Origin: Harmonia axyridis
Taxonomy: Eukaryota > Arthropoda > Insecta > Coleoptera > Coccinellidae
Direction of reading: 5' to 3'
Assembly (NCBI RefSeq): GCF_914767665.1
Contig: NC_059502.1
Location: 30,460,812-30,524,811 of the forward strand
DNA: 64,000 bases
This document shows, one piece after another, positions 28,001 to 34,740 of the stretch. A program made the translations under genes and the position numbers. Below the pieces are notes generated by a model that had not been told where the DNA came from, did no database searches, and saw only the letters and a program-made list of their open reading frames with translations. How positions within the stretch are numbered: the first letter of the stretch is position 1; every line of letters starts with the position of its first letter.

Positions 28001-30659
28001 CTAGCAAATGCCGCGGTATATAGCACTGAAGAATATCTAAATTAATTTTTTTCTTTTTTCTCATTACTGTTTGGACATGTGTAAAATTATGTATTTTTAG
28101 CACGAATAAATTATTATTATTATTAATTATTATTAAACACGGAGAGCTCGCGCGGCACTCATTTTGCACACAGCTTTCTTATGTACAAATATTCGTGAAT
28201 GATATGATGATATCTACACAATGTCTGTTATCTCGATCAACTCCACTTTACGGTCATTCAAAATTATTTTGTTTAAGTTTTTTGATTTTTTCGTCGGTGA
28301 AGGCTTCTTTTGGGCGTCCACTGCGTTCGCCGTCTTCGGTGCTCATTTCACCACGTTTAAACTTAGCATACCAATCCATGATGGTTGATTTTCCTGGTGC
28401 AGGCCCCGCAAACTCTTCATCAAGCCAAGATTTTGCTTCAACTGTATTTTTTCTCTTCAAAAAGCAATATTTTATCAGCACACGAAATTCTTTTTTCGAA
28501 TAACAAAATTAGCTACACTCACAACGCAATATCTCACAAACTAATGGTCGGACTGTCAAATTTTGACACGTATCGTTTGAAGGTTGGTACTAACTAAGAT
28601 GCATAGAAAACCTGGTGTGTCTACTTATACCTATAAAACTTTCAGACAAAACGGGAGATTTTTCAGATTTATACCTACTTGATTTCGAGAGATCGCGGTC
28701 TGTTTCAGATGGCGCATACATCGTTTACATTTGACATTTCTCTCAATGCTCGACTCTTGTGAACCAAGGGCGTAGATCTTTTTTTCTTGGGGAGGGATAA
28801 TCGAAAAAAAAATTTTTGACGACAACTTTTATTCATATCTGTTATGTTAGAAAAAGAAGTTTTATAATGAAGTTTGAACCAAATTACTCGAAATAATTTT
28901 TGTTGTTACTAATTCGGTTGTTCTTACCTTATACTGGGAGTTCTCAAATAAGAGTTACGAAGGAAAATGAAAAATTACTTGGATAATTTTGTGAAAAAAA
29001 AGTTTCATGAATATGAGCCCGCAAACGCTTTGCTTTCAATATACAGGTTATTTCTAGTGTATCGTACAGTTTATCAAATATTTATTAATCTTCGCTACAG
29101 ATTAGGTGAATAAATACCAAAACTTATAATTAATGCATTCATTAGAGCTTACTAGCTGGATCTTTATAATAATTTGAATTTTCCTGAGGATTACTAGTGA
29201 TTTTTTCTCGAAATCGATAGCAGTTACGACAAAACTATAACAAACCAAAAAGTGTAGTACTGGACCAGAGTTTTTTTCTACATTTTTCTAAACTAACAGC
29301 CATTCACCAAAATATAGTTTTGAAGGAAGGAAGCAGGCATCCTTCCAGAAAATATATCACCCTGTAGATTTGCATTCAAAATTAGCATATCACATGGTGA
29401 AAACTTTAAACTGGAATATCTATGGAAAATTCTTATTAAATATCTTGTGAAGGGAAGGTTATACGAGGAAAAAACTTAAACTTTAACACATGTATCTCAG
29501 AACAAAATGTTTGGAGACTCATGTTATAGGACTTTTTTTCTTAAAATAATCCGGAAATCTGTCATTTTCATTTGTATCTCCAATTTAGGAACACCGTGTA
29601 ATTAACCCCAGTATCCCCCTATTTCTACGCTCTTGTCGTGAACTTTGAGTATAGAACAATAATATTTTATATTCTATGGCCTGTCATTATATTCCATTCA
29701 TTTGAGTAAAAATTCGATATGAACTGAATTGTGATTTATTGTGAATGTTTGCAGTGTCTTAAATCAGTATTTCCTTGTTAAACGGCACCAGGCAGATGCG
29801 GAAATTCGAAAAATTTTAAAGAGTGCCACCTTACAGCACTCTGGTGAAGCAGACCACCAAAGCAACAGGTGGGTCTCTCAAAAAGTCGGAAACAAAATCG
29901 AATCAGTAAACACACCAGGTATTCTATGCATCTTAGTACTAACTAAGATGTCTAAAACCATGGTATATGCACTGCTCAAATTTTGAATGCAATGACATTC
30001 GACCAAATTGAAAATATTAGTTTTAGTTCGTGGCGGCACCGCAATGTCATATTTGTCATTTCGATCTTTTTCCGTTGATTTTGATTGGATACATTAATTA
30101 AAACCCGATACTGACCGATCAAAAGCATTGTGTAACCGAGTATGATCGTGCAAAGTCGTGAAACAAAACACGAAACGTTTACTGGAATGAATTCAAATAT
30201 TTGAAATAGAGAGAGTTTATTGGTATTTCAATTACAAGAATTGCTTCCATAGATCATAACTATAATGAAAGATATACATATATAGGTACATAATGGCAAA
30301 AAAATCATAAATAATAAATAACAAGAATCTTAATTTATTGATAGATCTACCTACAGTTGACATAACGAAGCTTAACTAATATTCTCAAAATTGGCAAAAC
30401 AAAAGCTAATCAGTTCATACACCTGGTTTTTAGACATCTTTGTACTAACTAAAAATCATATGGATTTAATACTAGCACCGCCATCTGTGCATCAGACCAG
30501 GGACTTTTCAATTGGCCTAATATGTATATGATTGTAGAATGAAATTGCAAACTTAACTGAAATATTTCACTATAATTGAGTTTATTTCACAGGTACTCAT
30601 ATCACGATGATATCATGAGTGAAGAAGAATACAATAAGTATCTGCAGTCCATTCATTGA
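899..30659 (+). CDS. Mp: Multiplexin (collagen XV/XVIII), 3' part with complete endostatin domain; six exons
   Basis: Spliced 3' part of the insect collagen XV/XVIII gene, an extracellular basement-membrane proteoglycan-type collagen. Coding exons are 899-1021, 10171-10185, 11757-11936, 16261-16485, 20060-20202 and 30593-30659. All junctions are AG/GT and phases agree (0,0,0,0,2), giving 250 residues and a stop. Order in the protein: a Pro/Thr-rich hinge, the endostatin entry (WHPRM-LRMGALNEP), the core (GADYACYREAR, GTFRAFLSSR, RIYSFSGKNVL, WPHKVVWHG), then CDKRLILLCIEA and a dibasic tail VQRKRRDLDD. The four endostatin cysteines (YAC, TSC, YSC, LLC) are present, as needed for the two family disulfides. 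Known from the family: the released endostatin fragment modulates cell migration and, in flies, motor axon guidance and synaptic homeostasis. The collagenous, trimerisation and N-terminal parts lie outside the window. Introns are 1.6-10.4 kb and full of transposons. The assignment is sure; the 15-nt microexon is the least certain part. Confidence 0.93.
1496..2115. repeat. Foldback element A (~620 bp)
   Basis: The left arm from 1496 (GTCCAACGAAAACTTAACAC ... CGCTCGGACCCTTCAATTTC) reappears inverted at the right end up to 2115, with about 105 bp of near-identical arm and a diverged centre. The ends carry ATACAG / CCTGTAT. No coding potential. A non-autonomous foldback or MITE-type element is the likely origin. 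Confidence 0.75.
2265..2440. repeat. Solo arm of dispersed repeat family D
   Basis: Shares GCGAAGATTAATAAAGATTTG and the following CTTGAGAACAAAGCGTTTG...CTTGAAATTATCC stretch with the arms of the foldback at 28927-29602 and with 39100-39300. Ends near GCCTGTATAT. Confidence 0.6.
2838..3230. repeat. Direct repeat copy 1 (393 bp)
   Basis: Nearly identical to 3424-3811. The one clear difference is an insertion of about 5 bases near 2880. The copies are separated by a 193-bp unique spacer. See copy 2. Confidence 0.9.
3424..3811. repeat. Direct repeat copy 2 (388 bp)
   Basis: Second copy of 2838-3230, ending exactly where the palindromic element at 3812 begins. Near identity suggests a recent duplication, or the two ends of a terminal-repeat element. 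No TG...CA termini are obvious. Confidence 0.9.
3812..4047. mobile_element. MITE with 83-bp perfect terminal inverted repeats
   Basis: 236 bp. Positions 3812-3894 are the exact reverse complement of 3965-4047 (ends TACTAAGTA / TACTTAGTA) around a 70-bp core. TA at both outer edges fits a Tc1/mariner-type target. Perfect arms point to recent activity. No transposase in the element. Confidence 0.88.
4114..4235. repeat. Short element with CCTGTAT ends
   Basis: Begins CGCCCTGTATCTTCGAAAC and ends AACACCCTGTATATT. It resembles the solo arms of family D in layout (Pol-like A/T tracts, CCAAGGA repeats). Confidence 0.4.
4236..5875. other. Mp intron, no gene seen; microsatellite at 5059-5076
   Basis: AT-rich intronic DNA. 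An (ATA)n microsatellite lies at about 5059-5076. The small open frames at 4690 and 5348 have no recognisable similarity. Confidence 0.5.
5876..6710. mobile_element. Foldback/TIR element (~835 bp)
   Basis: The outer ends are inverted copies: GTAGAATAGGTGCATGACCT...CAAATTAGCAGCTACGTTGCC on the left, and GGCAACGTAGCTGCTAATTTG...GCCTATTCTAC on the right. A second inverted pair lies inside (about 6230-6300 with 6415-6490, around GACTTCC-GAAAACATA). A short TACAGGGTG...CACCCAGTATA unit at about 6032-6172 looks like a further nested insert. Non-coding. Confidence 0.75.
6711..8186. other. Mp intron, nothing recognised
   Basis: AT-rich. A 92-codon open frame at 7134-7412 has no recognisable domain and ordinary AT-rich codon content, so I treat it as chance. 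Confidence 0.5.
8187..9558. mobile_element. Non-autonomous hAT element, 1372 bp, with 8-bp target duplication
   Basis: The left end CAGGGCCGTCACTAC and the inverted right end (CTAGCGACGGCCCTG) form about 15-bp TIRs with the CAGGG start typical of hAT elements. The element is flanked by GGAATATA (8179-8186) and GGAATATG (9559-9566), an 8-bp duplication with one change. There is no transposase frame inside. A run of 14 G lies at 8202-8215. Related copies are at 18605-19685 and 24259-24680. Confidence 0.85.
9567..10170. other. Mp intron, nothing recognised
   Basis: AT-rich DNA up to the microexon acceptor; no repeat or gene seen. Confidence 0.5.
10171..10185 (+). CDS. Mp: Mp microexon (15 nt, WHPRM)
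   Basis: TTTCCTTACAG precedes and GTGAGT follows a 15-nt, phase-0 segment encoding WHPRM. It sits exactly where vertebrate endostatin has FQPV just before the LHLVALN strand, so the aromatic-x-Pro match supports it. Skipping it would keep frame, so it could be alternatively spliced. RNA reads across 1021/10171 and 10185/11757 would settle it. Confidence 0.7.
10186..11756. other. Mp intron, nothing recognised
   Basis: A slightly GC-richer patch at 11140-11420 (starting near GGTGGGGGCTTACATGC) may be an old transposon fragment, but I cannot name it. Confidence 0.4.
11757..11936 (+). CDS. Mp: Mp exon: endostatin N-terminal half
   Basis: Sixty codons, phase 0, acceptor TTTTTTAG and donor GTGAGT. 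It contains GALNEPYTGDVHGV, GADYACYREARRAG and GTFRAFLSSRVQNV, which match the most conserved strand/helix block of endostatin, including the first cysteine. Confidence 0.95.
11937..14726. other. Mp intron with a dispersed repeat (family F) at about 12940-13480
   Basis: Family F shares GATCGCCATGAAATTTTGCA...CTTCAAATTGTCATT with 21950-22330, 35020-35340 and 40320-40620. A (TCT)n tract lies near 13884. A strong inverted repeat at 13016-13096 is listed separately. Open frames here show no domain. Confidence 0.45.
13016..13096. repeat. 81-bp inverted repeat (AACCGACGGTT ends)
   Basis: AACCGACGGTTGAACCG, then GCGTCAAGTAC, on the left pairs with GTAGTTGACGC, then CGGTTGAACCGTCGGTT, on the right (about 28 bp, few mismatches). 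The centre holds a second palindrome CCGTATACGG. It could be a hairpin or paired binding sites; function unknown. Confidence 0.7.
14727..15612. mobile_element. Large foldback element (~886 bp, arms ~400 bp)
   Basis: GGTGTTAGTGAATAAGTGTG at the left is inverted as CGCACTTATTCACTAACACC at the right. Homology continues inward for about 400 bp on each side (for example the CGCATTTTCTGACAT and GTACGCCACTGA blocks), leaving a short loop near 15140-15200. Arms are about 80% alike by eye. Non-coding. Confidence 0.85.
15613..16260. other. Mp intron, nothing recognised
   Basis: AT-rich; an (AAT)n-like tract lies at 15840-15880. Confidence 0.5.
16261..16485 (+). CDS. Mp: Mp exon: endostatin central part
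   Basis: Seventy-five codons, phase 0, acceptor TTTTCATCAG and donor GTGAGA. It encodes NLRGEILFNSW, RIYSFSGKNVLTD, WPHKVVWHG and the second endostatin cysteine in LDTSCDAWHSS. Confidence 0.95.
16486..18604. other. Mp intron, nothing recognised
   Basis: About 2.1 kb of AT-rich DNA with no clear repeat or coding segment. Confidence 0.5.
18749..19630 (-). mobile_element. Deleted mariner/Tc1-type transposon, 882 bp
   Basis: TIRs TCGGGTGGTTCATTTAGAG (left) and ACGGGTGAATCATCTAGAG (right, inverted) match at 15 of 19 positions, with TA at 18747-18748 and 19631-19632. Inside, on the minus strand, is a transposase remnant: FTDEAHFWLNGFMNR holds the first catalytic Asp, then come ERYRAMI and FQQEGATFHTAR and a diverged C-terminal part with stops. 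In the second block Glu replaces the usual Asp (QDGAT in relatives). The N-terminal DNA-binding region is missing. Confidence 0.8.
19287..19604 (-). pseudogene. Transposase remnant (DDE, mariner/Tc1 superfamily)
   Basis: The open part of the transposase in the 882-bp element contains FTDEAHFWLNGFMNRTNCA, a hallmark of this transposase class, and PEKQLVGVVYGLVE just before a frame break. The first ~45 residues of the frame are not transposase. It cannot encode an active enzyme because the N-terminus is absent and stops follow. Confidence 0.75.
20060..20202 (+). CDS. Mp: Mp exon: endostatin C-terminal part
   Basis: 143 nt entering in phase 0 and leaving two bases into an Arg codon at GTGAGT. 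It encodes VGLAGSLKGPRLLEQ, the last two cysteines (SCDKRLILLC) and the start of a charged tail (VQRKRRDLDD). Confidence 0.95.
20203..22399. other. Start of last Mp intron: dispersed repeats
   Basis: At 20745-21095 is a repeat ending GGAACACCCTGTATATT with an internal GATACAGGGCG. At 21690-21740 is a short GC-rich hAT-like end (CAGGGCGGCGAATTC). At 21950-22330 is a family F copy (GCGATCAACATAAAATTTCG...). No gene seen. Confidence 0.45.
22400..23446. mobile_element. Foldback element B, copy 1 (~1.05 kb)
   Basis: The left end TTCAGGGTGGTCAAATTTCG mirrors the right end CATATGCCCACCCTGTACAA read on the other strand. Arms of several hundred bp share TTTAATTACGAAGCTATG and TGTGCCATTTTTTGAAA. The same element occurs at 41139-42147. 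Confidence 0.82.
23447..24258. other. Mp intron, nothing recognised
   Basis: No coding or repeat feature that I can name. Confidence 0.45.
24259..24680. mobile_element. hAT-family copy, left end only
   Basis: Starts CAGGGCCGTTGCTAGG and follows 8187-8640 closely (TTTAATTCGGTCAGCAACAA, AAAGGTGCCGCATTATACAT). No right end is seen, so it is truncated. Confidence 0.75.
24853..25209. mobile_element. Unclassified TIR element E, copy 1 (357 bp)
   Basis: Begins CTAAGATGTCTATAACACTG and ends CCAGTATTTAAGACATCACAG, which are imperfect inverted repeats about 35 bp long. Flanked by TAATAA (24847-24852) and TAATGA (25210-25215), a probable 6-bp target duplication. Copies 2 and 3 are at 28594-29936 and 29943-30442. 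No transposase recognised. Confidence 0.65.
25210..26138. other. Mp intron, nothing recognised
   Basis: AT-rich sequence between element E copy 1 and the mariner nest. Confidence 0.5.
26203..26840 (-). pseudogene. Mariner transposase, catalytic and C-terminal part
   Basis: Minus-strand blocks run SEQCLKLFKCNKPQF, VTMDETWLHHFTPES (first Asp), FMASVFWDAQG, LFHQDNSPCHKSVKT (second Asp), PPYSPDLAPSDFF (third Asp, the mariner D34D spacing) and a standard C-terminus LEGNYVE. Frameshifts and stops lie between about 26520 and 26730. The upstream part of the same gene is at 28140-28500, displaced by the CR1-like insertion. Confidence 0.85.
26850..28133 (+). mobile_element. ORF1-only CR1-like non-LTR retroelement, ~1.28 kb
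   Basis: Inserted in the mariner transposase, in the opposite orientation. TAAACA occurs on both sides (26844-26849 and 28134-28139) as a probable target duplication. It has a short 5' leader, one intact frame (26867-27937) and a 3' end with an (ATT)n-type tail (about 28103-28133). No endonuclease or reverse transcriptase is present, so mobilisation must have used another element's machinery. Confidence 0.75.
26867..27937 (+). CDS. Retroelement ORF1 protein with PHD-like zinc finger, 356 aa, intact
   Basis: The start is ATG at 26867 (context AAGATGG). The longer upstream frame from 26798 is antisense mariner sequence. The N-terminus carries a PHD-like finger at about residues 28-70: CVHCNRK, CAKCKDIFHPSC, then LCIH, i.e. 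Cys-x2-Cys, x9, Cys-x2-Cys, x4, His-x2-Cys, and a final Cys/His pair. A predicted coiled coil follows (QYLESLLSETQSKNS), then a long Lys/Ser/Gln/Asn-rich linker. The C-terminal domain resembles an RNA-recognition fold (MYVGKIAGIVKEEDI, ...WPAGVLVREFSFRGFF). PHD fingers are known in ORF1 of CR1-clade elements, so an RNA-binding, RNP-forming role is likely. The frame is open throughout, unlike every other transposon gene here except the RTE gene. Confidence 0.75.
   Translation: MASEEDALDELRSKSASISTKIKEIKAICVHCNRKVIEFVKCAKCKDIFHPSCLTQAATKKSTLCIHESEISEEISEDPRVLLHIFQVRIQYLESLLSETQSKNSILVQNNELLTEKVRNLESSKKKENQQQKKPESRDKDHSQSQPSHISSMIESTSVVQKSSVNEQKGQNRQSDKLTYSSKVNKGLNSSNKVLKNMLPSTSTTDVTAIPNENYNENKTIVENNKNKDITTPEQINSGWKTVIKKRKLQNKDKIICTGSNNNCGITGALRKKWMYVGKIAGIVKEEDIINYLGKMEVKDGIEVRKLDTKGSNSAFSVGVASEELFKKLGAPEFWPAGVLVREFSFRGFFSRNNKN
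28140..28500 (-). pseudogene. Mariner transposase, N-terminal DNA-binding part
   Basis: Minus-strand frame with KNTVEAKSWLDEEF, GKSTIMDWYAKFKRGEM and EDGERSGRPKEAFTDE, the helix-turn-helix region of mariner transposases. It then shifts frame, with further matching sequence (NDRKVELIEITDIV, IRKLCAK, VPREL) down to about 28140. Joined functionally to 26203-26840 before the insertion. Confidence 0.85.
28594..29936. mobile_element. Unclassified TIR element E, copy 2, carrying a foldback
   Basis: Starts CTAAGATGCATAGAAAACCTG and ends ACCAGGTATTCTATGCATCTTAG, near-perfect inverted ends. Flanked by TACTAA at 28588-28593 and 29937-29942. Its centre is occupied by foldback D (about 28927-29602). The native length without it is about 670 bp. 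No transposase recognised. Confidence 0.7.
28927..29602. repeat. Foldback element D inside element E copy 2
   Basis: The left arm (to about 29120), read inverted, gives CGTTTGCGGGCTCATATTC...AAAATTATCCAAG. It matches the right arm (GTTTGGAGACTCATG...AAAATAATCCGGAAATC) and solo arms at 2265-2440 and 39100-39300. Confidence 0.65.
29943..30442. mobile_element. Unclassified TIR element E, copy 3, in tandem with copy 2
   Basis: Starts CTAAGATGTCTAAAACCATGG and ends CACCTGGTTTTTAGACATCTTTG, with TACTAA on both sides (29937-29942, shared with copy 2, and 30443-30448). 500 bp, non-coding as far as I can see. Confidence 0.68.
30593..30659 (+). CDS. Mp: Mp last coding exon
   Basis: TTATTTCACAG precedes a G that completes the split Arg codon. 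The exon then reads YSYHDDIMSEEEYNK and seven further codons to TGA at 30657-30659. It gives an acidic, tyrosine-rich C-terminal tail beyond endostatin. The phase match after a 10.4-kb intron supports the call. Confidence 0.85.
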
Positions 30660-31145
30660 AGATAATCTCTACTAGGATGGACGAACTCATTGCTATCGGC
30701 AGGAAGATTGGTCATCACATAAATATAACGAATTGAACATAAGTTACCTTTCGTAATGTTCCATCCAATGTTTTTTGTGTTATGTCGTGAAATATAGCCA
30801 GTGGACGATAAGTGTAAATTTTAATTTGAAGTATCCGAATTATCGTCATTTTTGATGAGTTACTCTTTCAAATTTGAAATGATACGGTGATCTGTCAGTT
30901 TTATCAATTGTTCATTCATGCTAATATTTTCAACTGTAGAAAATGTTTCATTCAAGTTCTTCTGATTCAATTCAAAGAATCAAGAATGAAACTTGCGTTC
31001 ATGCTCTTCGGTTTCACGAAACGAATAGAAAATATACATAACAGTAACCTTTGGATTCTCAATAAAATAACTAACAGATCACCGTTTTTTTTTATATATT
31101 GTGCAAATTCATCACCAATAAAAGCTCAGTATTCACTAATATAAT
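30660..31145 (+). other. Mp: Mp 3' UTR with candidate polyadenylation signals
   Basis: AT-rich sequence after the Mp stop with two AATAAA hexamers, 31061-31066 and 31117-31122. The second is followed by a T-rich stretch and is the better candidate. The true cleavage site cannot be set from sequence alone. Confidence 0.5.
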
Positions 31146-34100
31146 GTTATTGTTATAATAGACTGAAAGTTAAGGATAACTTCATATTACTATTAAGTAG
31201 AGTTCGATACGCAATGAAATTACACAGTTTTTCTTTTTTTTTTCTGCAAGTGTATGAAATGAAGTATATCAAAGAAGAATTTGGATAACTGTATTTTTAC
31301 TTCAATTATAGATTTCAGCCTGCAAAATTGTTTCACATAAGTCATGATTGAAAAAAACAGAAATAATATGTATGGCCTAACTCTTTCGGATATAATACGA
31401 TCGCAAAAATTTTCGATGCATTTGTTCACTTCTGTTCTGATTGAAAAAAAGTAAATTATGACTTATCTGATCTTAGCAGAACTATATAAAATGAAGAGAA
31501 GCTCAGTTTGTATCAAAAATACAAATTTGATGGGAAATATACCTGTATTTCCAACTAAACAGAAATCTGGATTTAGAATATTCTAATAATATAATAGAAT
31601 AATCTATTGAATATTCCAGGTATATGAAAAGTGCTTATATGTTGTCATTAACTTTCAGTCTTTATTAGGTAGGTATAAGTTCATTACTACGTTCAGTCAT
31701 TTTTTTGTCATGAGATCGATATATTGAATGTATGCATCTGTTTAATGAATTTCACATACCATCAATTACCAAAGTCATAATATCGTTTTCAGCATGGAAG
31801 TTTTTCTTTTCGATTATTATGCCATATAGCTTAGACTTCGATTCCGGCGAAAATTTTCATTTGATACAATATTTTCGATTGTTCGAATGAATATAATAAA
31901 TAAAGTAGCGTTCTATTTTATTTTTCAACATGAAAATCAAGTAGTTCCTATAATATCGGTCTAATTAATTTCATTCATTAACTATTCTAGCGCTTAGAAT
32001 TTCAATGAAGTCAACAGACGTTTTAAGACTGATGAATTGCATTTCCATCTAAATTCCCTCCAGAACACAAGAACGGAAATCCTTCAAGTTTCAATTTCGC
32101 AATCAACTCTTTATGAATAAACCTTTCGCGATGCTGAAATTGAAAGATATCACAATTAGGAGCCTTTTTCTGTGTAAATTAAAGGGTAGGCAGAGTCTAT
32201 TGTGGAGCTTGTGCGGTAGTAGATAAAATGAATTCAGCAATCGTATTTAGGCAGCTTCCTCTGATTTAATAATTAGCCATTAAAGAAAATTCCCTCTCCG
32301 CCTCGTTAAATGGAAATGAATAACTCATCAATTTTCGCTGTTTTGCCTCTTTTCGTTCAACTTGCAGGCAACAATTTTTCATGGTTAATGGCAATCAAAT
32401 AAATTCTTATGTGCTGGAATGATCCACTGGATCTGAATTTTTAATTCGATTCCATAACTTCATTATTTGGAAATATTCATAATTTCCGAATCTATATATT
32501 CAATTCGGGTTGTCAATCTTTGCATTCAAAGAAAAAATCGATGAAACATAATCTGACCACCCTATCTATTTTTTCATTATGAACTTTTTTTATTTTGGGA
32601 TTGCATCAATTTGAATAAAATTCGAAATATGATTTCTACTTTTTTATCACATCAATTTTGACTCAACTGATTCTTATATATTCTTTATATACCATGGAAC
32701 TTACATATCCATATGACATATCATGTTAACAATACGATGCATACTTTCAGTTTTTTCATTCATTTCACATTATTTTTCTTGTATTCTATAAATTGCTCAT
32801 TTAATTATTGTATTTGATATTGGAATAGCAGGAAACTATTACCGAAAATACAACAATTATTATCAATTTTATTTGTGACATATCTGTTTACATATTTAGT
32901 TAGAATAAGGAAACATTAATTTAAATTTTTATAAATTTCTATGAATACTCTTTTTTTATTAAATAAGTATGATAATAAATATTTCTCGGCTAGTCACATA
33001 CAATTTCTACAGGATATCGAAATTGTTGAATATATTTCAACTCTATATCTATTACAACACTGTTGAATGAATGTACATACAAGGCATTACATTACTTGGG
33101 AAAATATTAATGTGATTTTATTTTATTTGTAAAAGTTATCCATGAATGTTAAATAAACCATTCATCTCATGTTTTTCTATTTTTCGATTGATAAGTGTTC
33201 CTATACTGATTTCATTCGTTCCGTTTTTTCCTCCTTATAACGATGAGCCTCCATCAATGCCCTAACTAAATCAAAAAATGAAATGGATTATAATCAATAC
33301 TCACGAAAAATATTAGAATGAAATAGAGATACGTAACTAATGATGGACTAAGAGATCACTGTAGACAACGAGAGAATTTATGAGTTAAGTCAAAACAAGA
33401 CCCTAACAGTGGAAATCCATTGAGACTGATATCAGGTTACAATTGATCATTCGATCAAATCTTTCATTGTGTAGCACATTTTTTTATTTTGAGAACTTCC
33501 ATATTTCTGGCATTACAAGAATGAACTGAAATTTAACTCTTTAATTTAAATGTCTGAAACTATATACAGGACCGTTGACAGGAATTGTGGACCCAGGGGA
33601 TATGAAAATGTATGTCCTAGGCGCTTCCGCCATTTCGAATCGGACTGTTACAAAATGGCGAAGTAAAAATTCATCGTCATGGTCTCCGTATTTCGTCATC
33701 ATTTAAAAAGCAGGTACTGTCTTTATCATGGCAATAACAATTTTTTTATTGCTTTTTTTCAAAAGAATATATCCCATGCTAATTTTCTGATATGCATTAA
33801 AATTTATTATTTATTTATTATATTTACCTGCGCATCACATACAATTTGATATCTACTGAAAATACGAGCATAATAGATTGAAAAAATACCGTTAAAGGTA
33901 TCTTTCTATTTACACCCCATAAGCATGGGATATATTATTCAGATGTACCTAGGTTTGAAAACAATAACATTGAAAGATATGTATATTTTCAACAATTTTA
34001 CACAATTTTTTTTTCTGACCTTGGTTAAAGCAAAGGACTCGATAAAGTCGTAATTAATTTTTCGGGCTAAATCTGATCCTAAGCAAAAAGTCGAAAACCC

Positions 34101-34496
34101 TTGATTGAGCTTATGAATCCAATAAAGAACGGTGATAATTTTTTATTTTGCTAAAACACTAAAAACTTAAGGTGTTTCAACCGATACTCTGGCAATGTAC
34201 AAAATATTCTCAATGCAATATATATATTTGGAAAAATTGTATCTTTAGTTATTGAACAATTCTACTGGTGACAAAATTGGGGAATCGTTTTCAAAATTTG
34301 GATCATATATTATTATTATTATTATTATTGTTACAATAAGAGTAGAGGTACAAATACCTATAAACTCAAACTTAAAAAAAAAATAACATTCGGAAACTAA
34401 ATATAACTCAAAACAAAAATTAAAATTAAATATACTCTTCAAATGAATTTATAATTCTTCAGACAGAAAAAGGAAAATTACGGGCCCGGGGAATTA

Positions 34497-34740
34497 CTCT
34501 GATAGGTACAAAATTCATCTTGGTGTTCCTCAAAGATTTTTATTCTTTTCATAAATGATCTTTCATCTCATATTAAGATAAAGATTATAATTTTTGTAGA
34601 TGATACCTTCATACCTACCTCATTTTTGGTTACAGCTGAGAATCTGAACTCTAACAATTTATTACAATACGAAAAATACCAACCGCAAGATTTGAAAGAT
34701 CTGCTAAATATCAAAGTGTATTATGCAATAATGTAAAAAA
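34497..34740 (+). pseudogene. Degraded LINE reverse transcriptase fragment
   Basis: HLGVPQ followed, after a frame change, by INDLSSHIKIKIIIFVDDTF. These are the GxPQG and F/YxDD motifs of a jockey/CR1-type reverse transcriptase, in the expected order and spacing. Frames are broken on both sides. Confidence 0.6.

Larger units (their letters stand above)
26139..30517 (-). mobile_element. Mariner transposon, interrupted by three insertions
   Basis: The left TIR GGCCAATTGAAAAGTCCCCG (from 26139) matches the inverted right TIR (CAGGGACTTTTCAATTGGCC, ending 30517), with TA at 30518 and CA (decayed TA) at 26137. Removing the CR1-like insert (26850-28139 with one target copy) and the two E elements (1855 bp) leaves about 1.23 kb, the normal mariner length. 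Transposase parts read on the minus strand in the expected order on either side of the CR1-like insert. The whole complex sits in the last Mp intron, antisense to Mp. Confidence 0.85.

Noticed and set aside
34300..34330. (ATT)n tract as a LINE tail belonging to the RT scrap at 34497
   Set aside because: The scrap is on the plus strand, so its tail should lie to the right, not the left.
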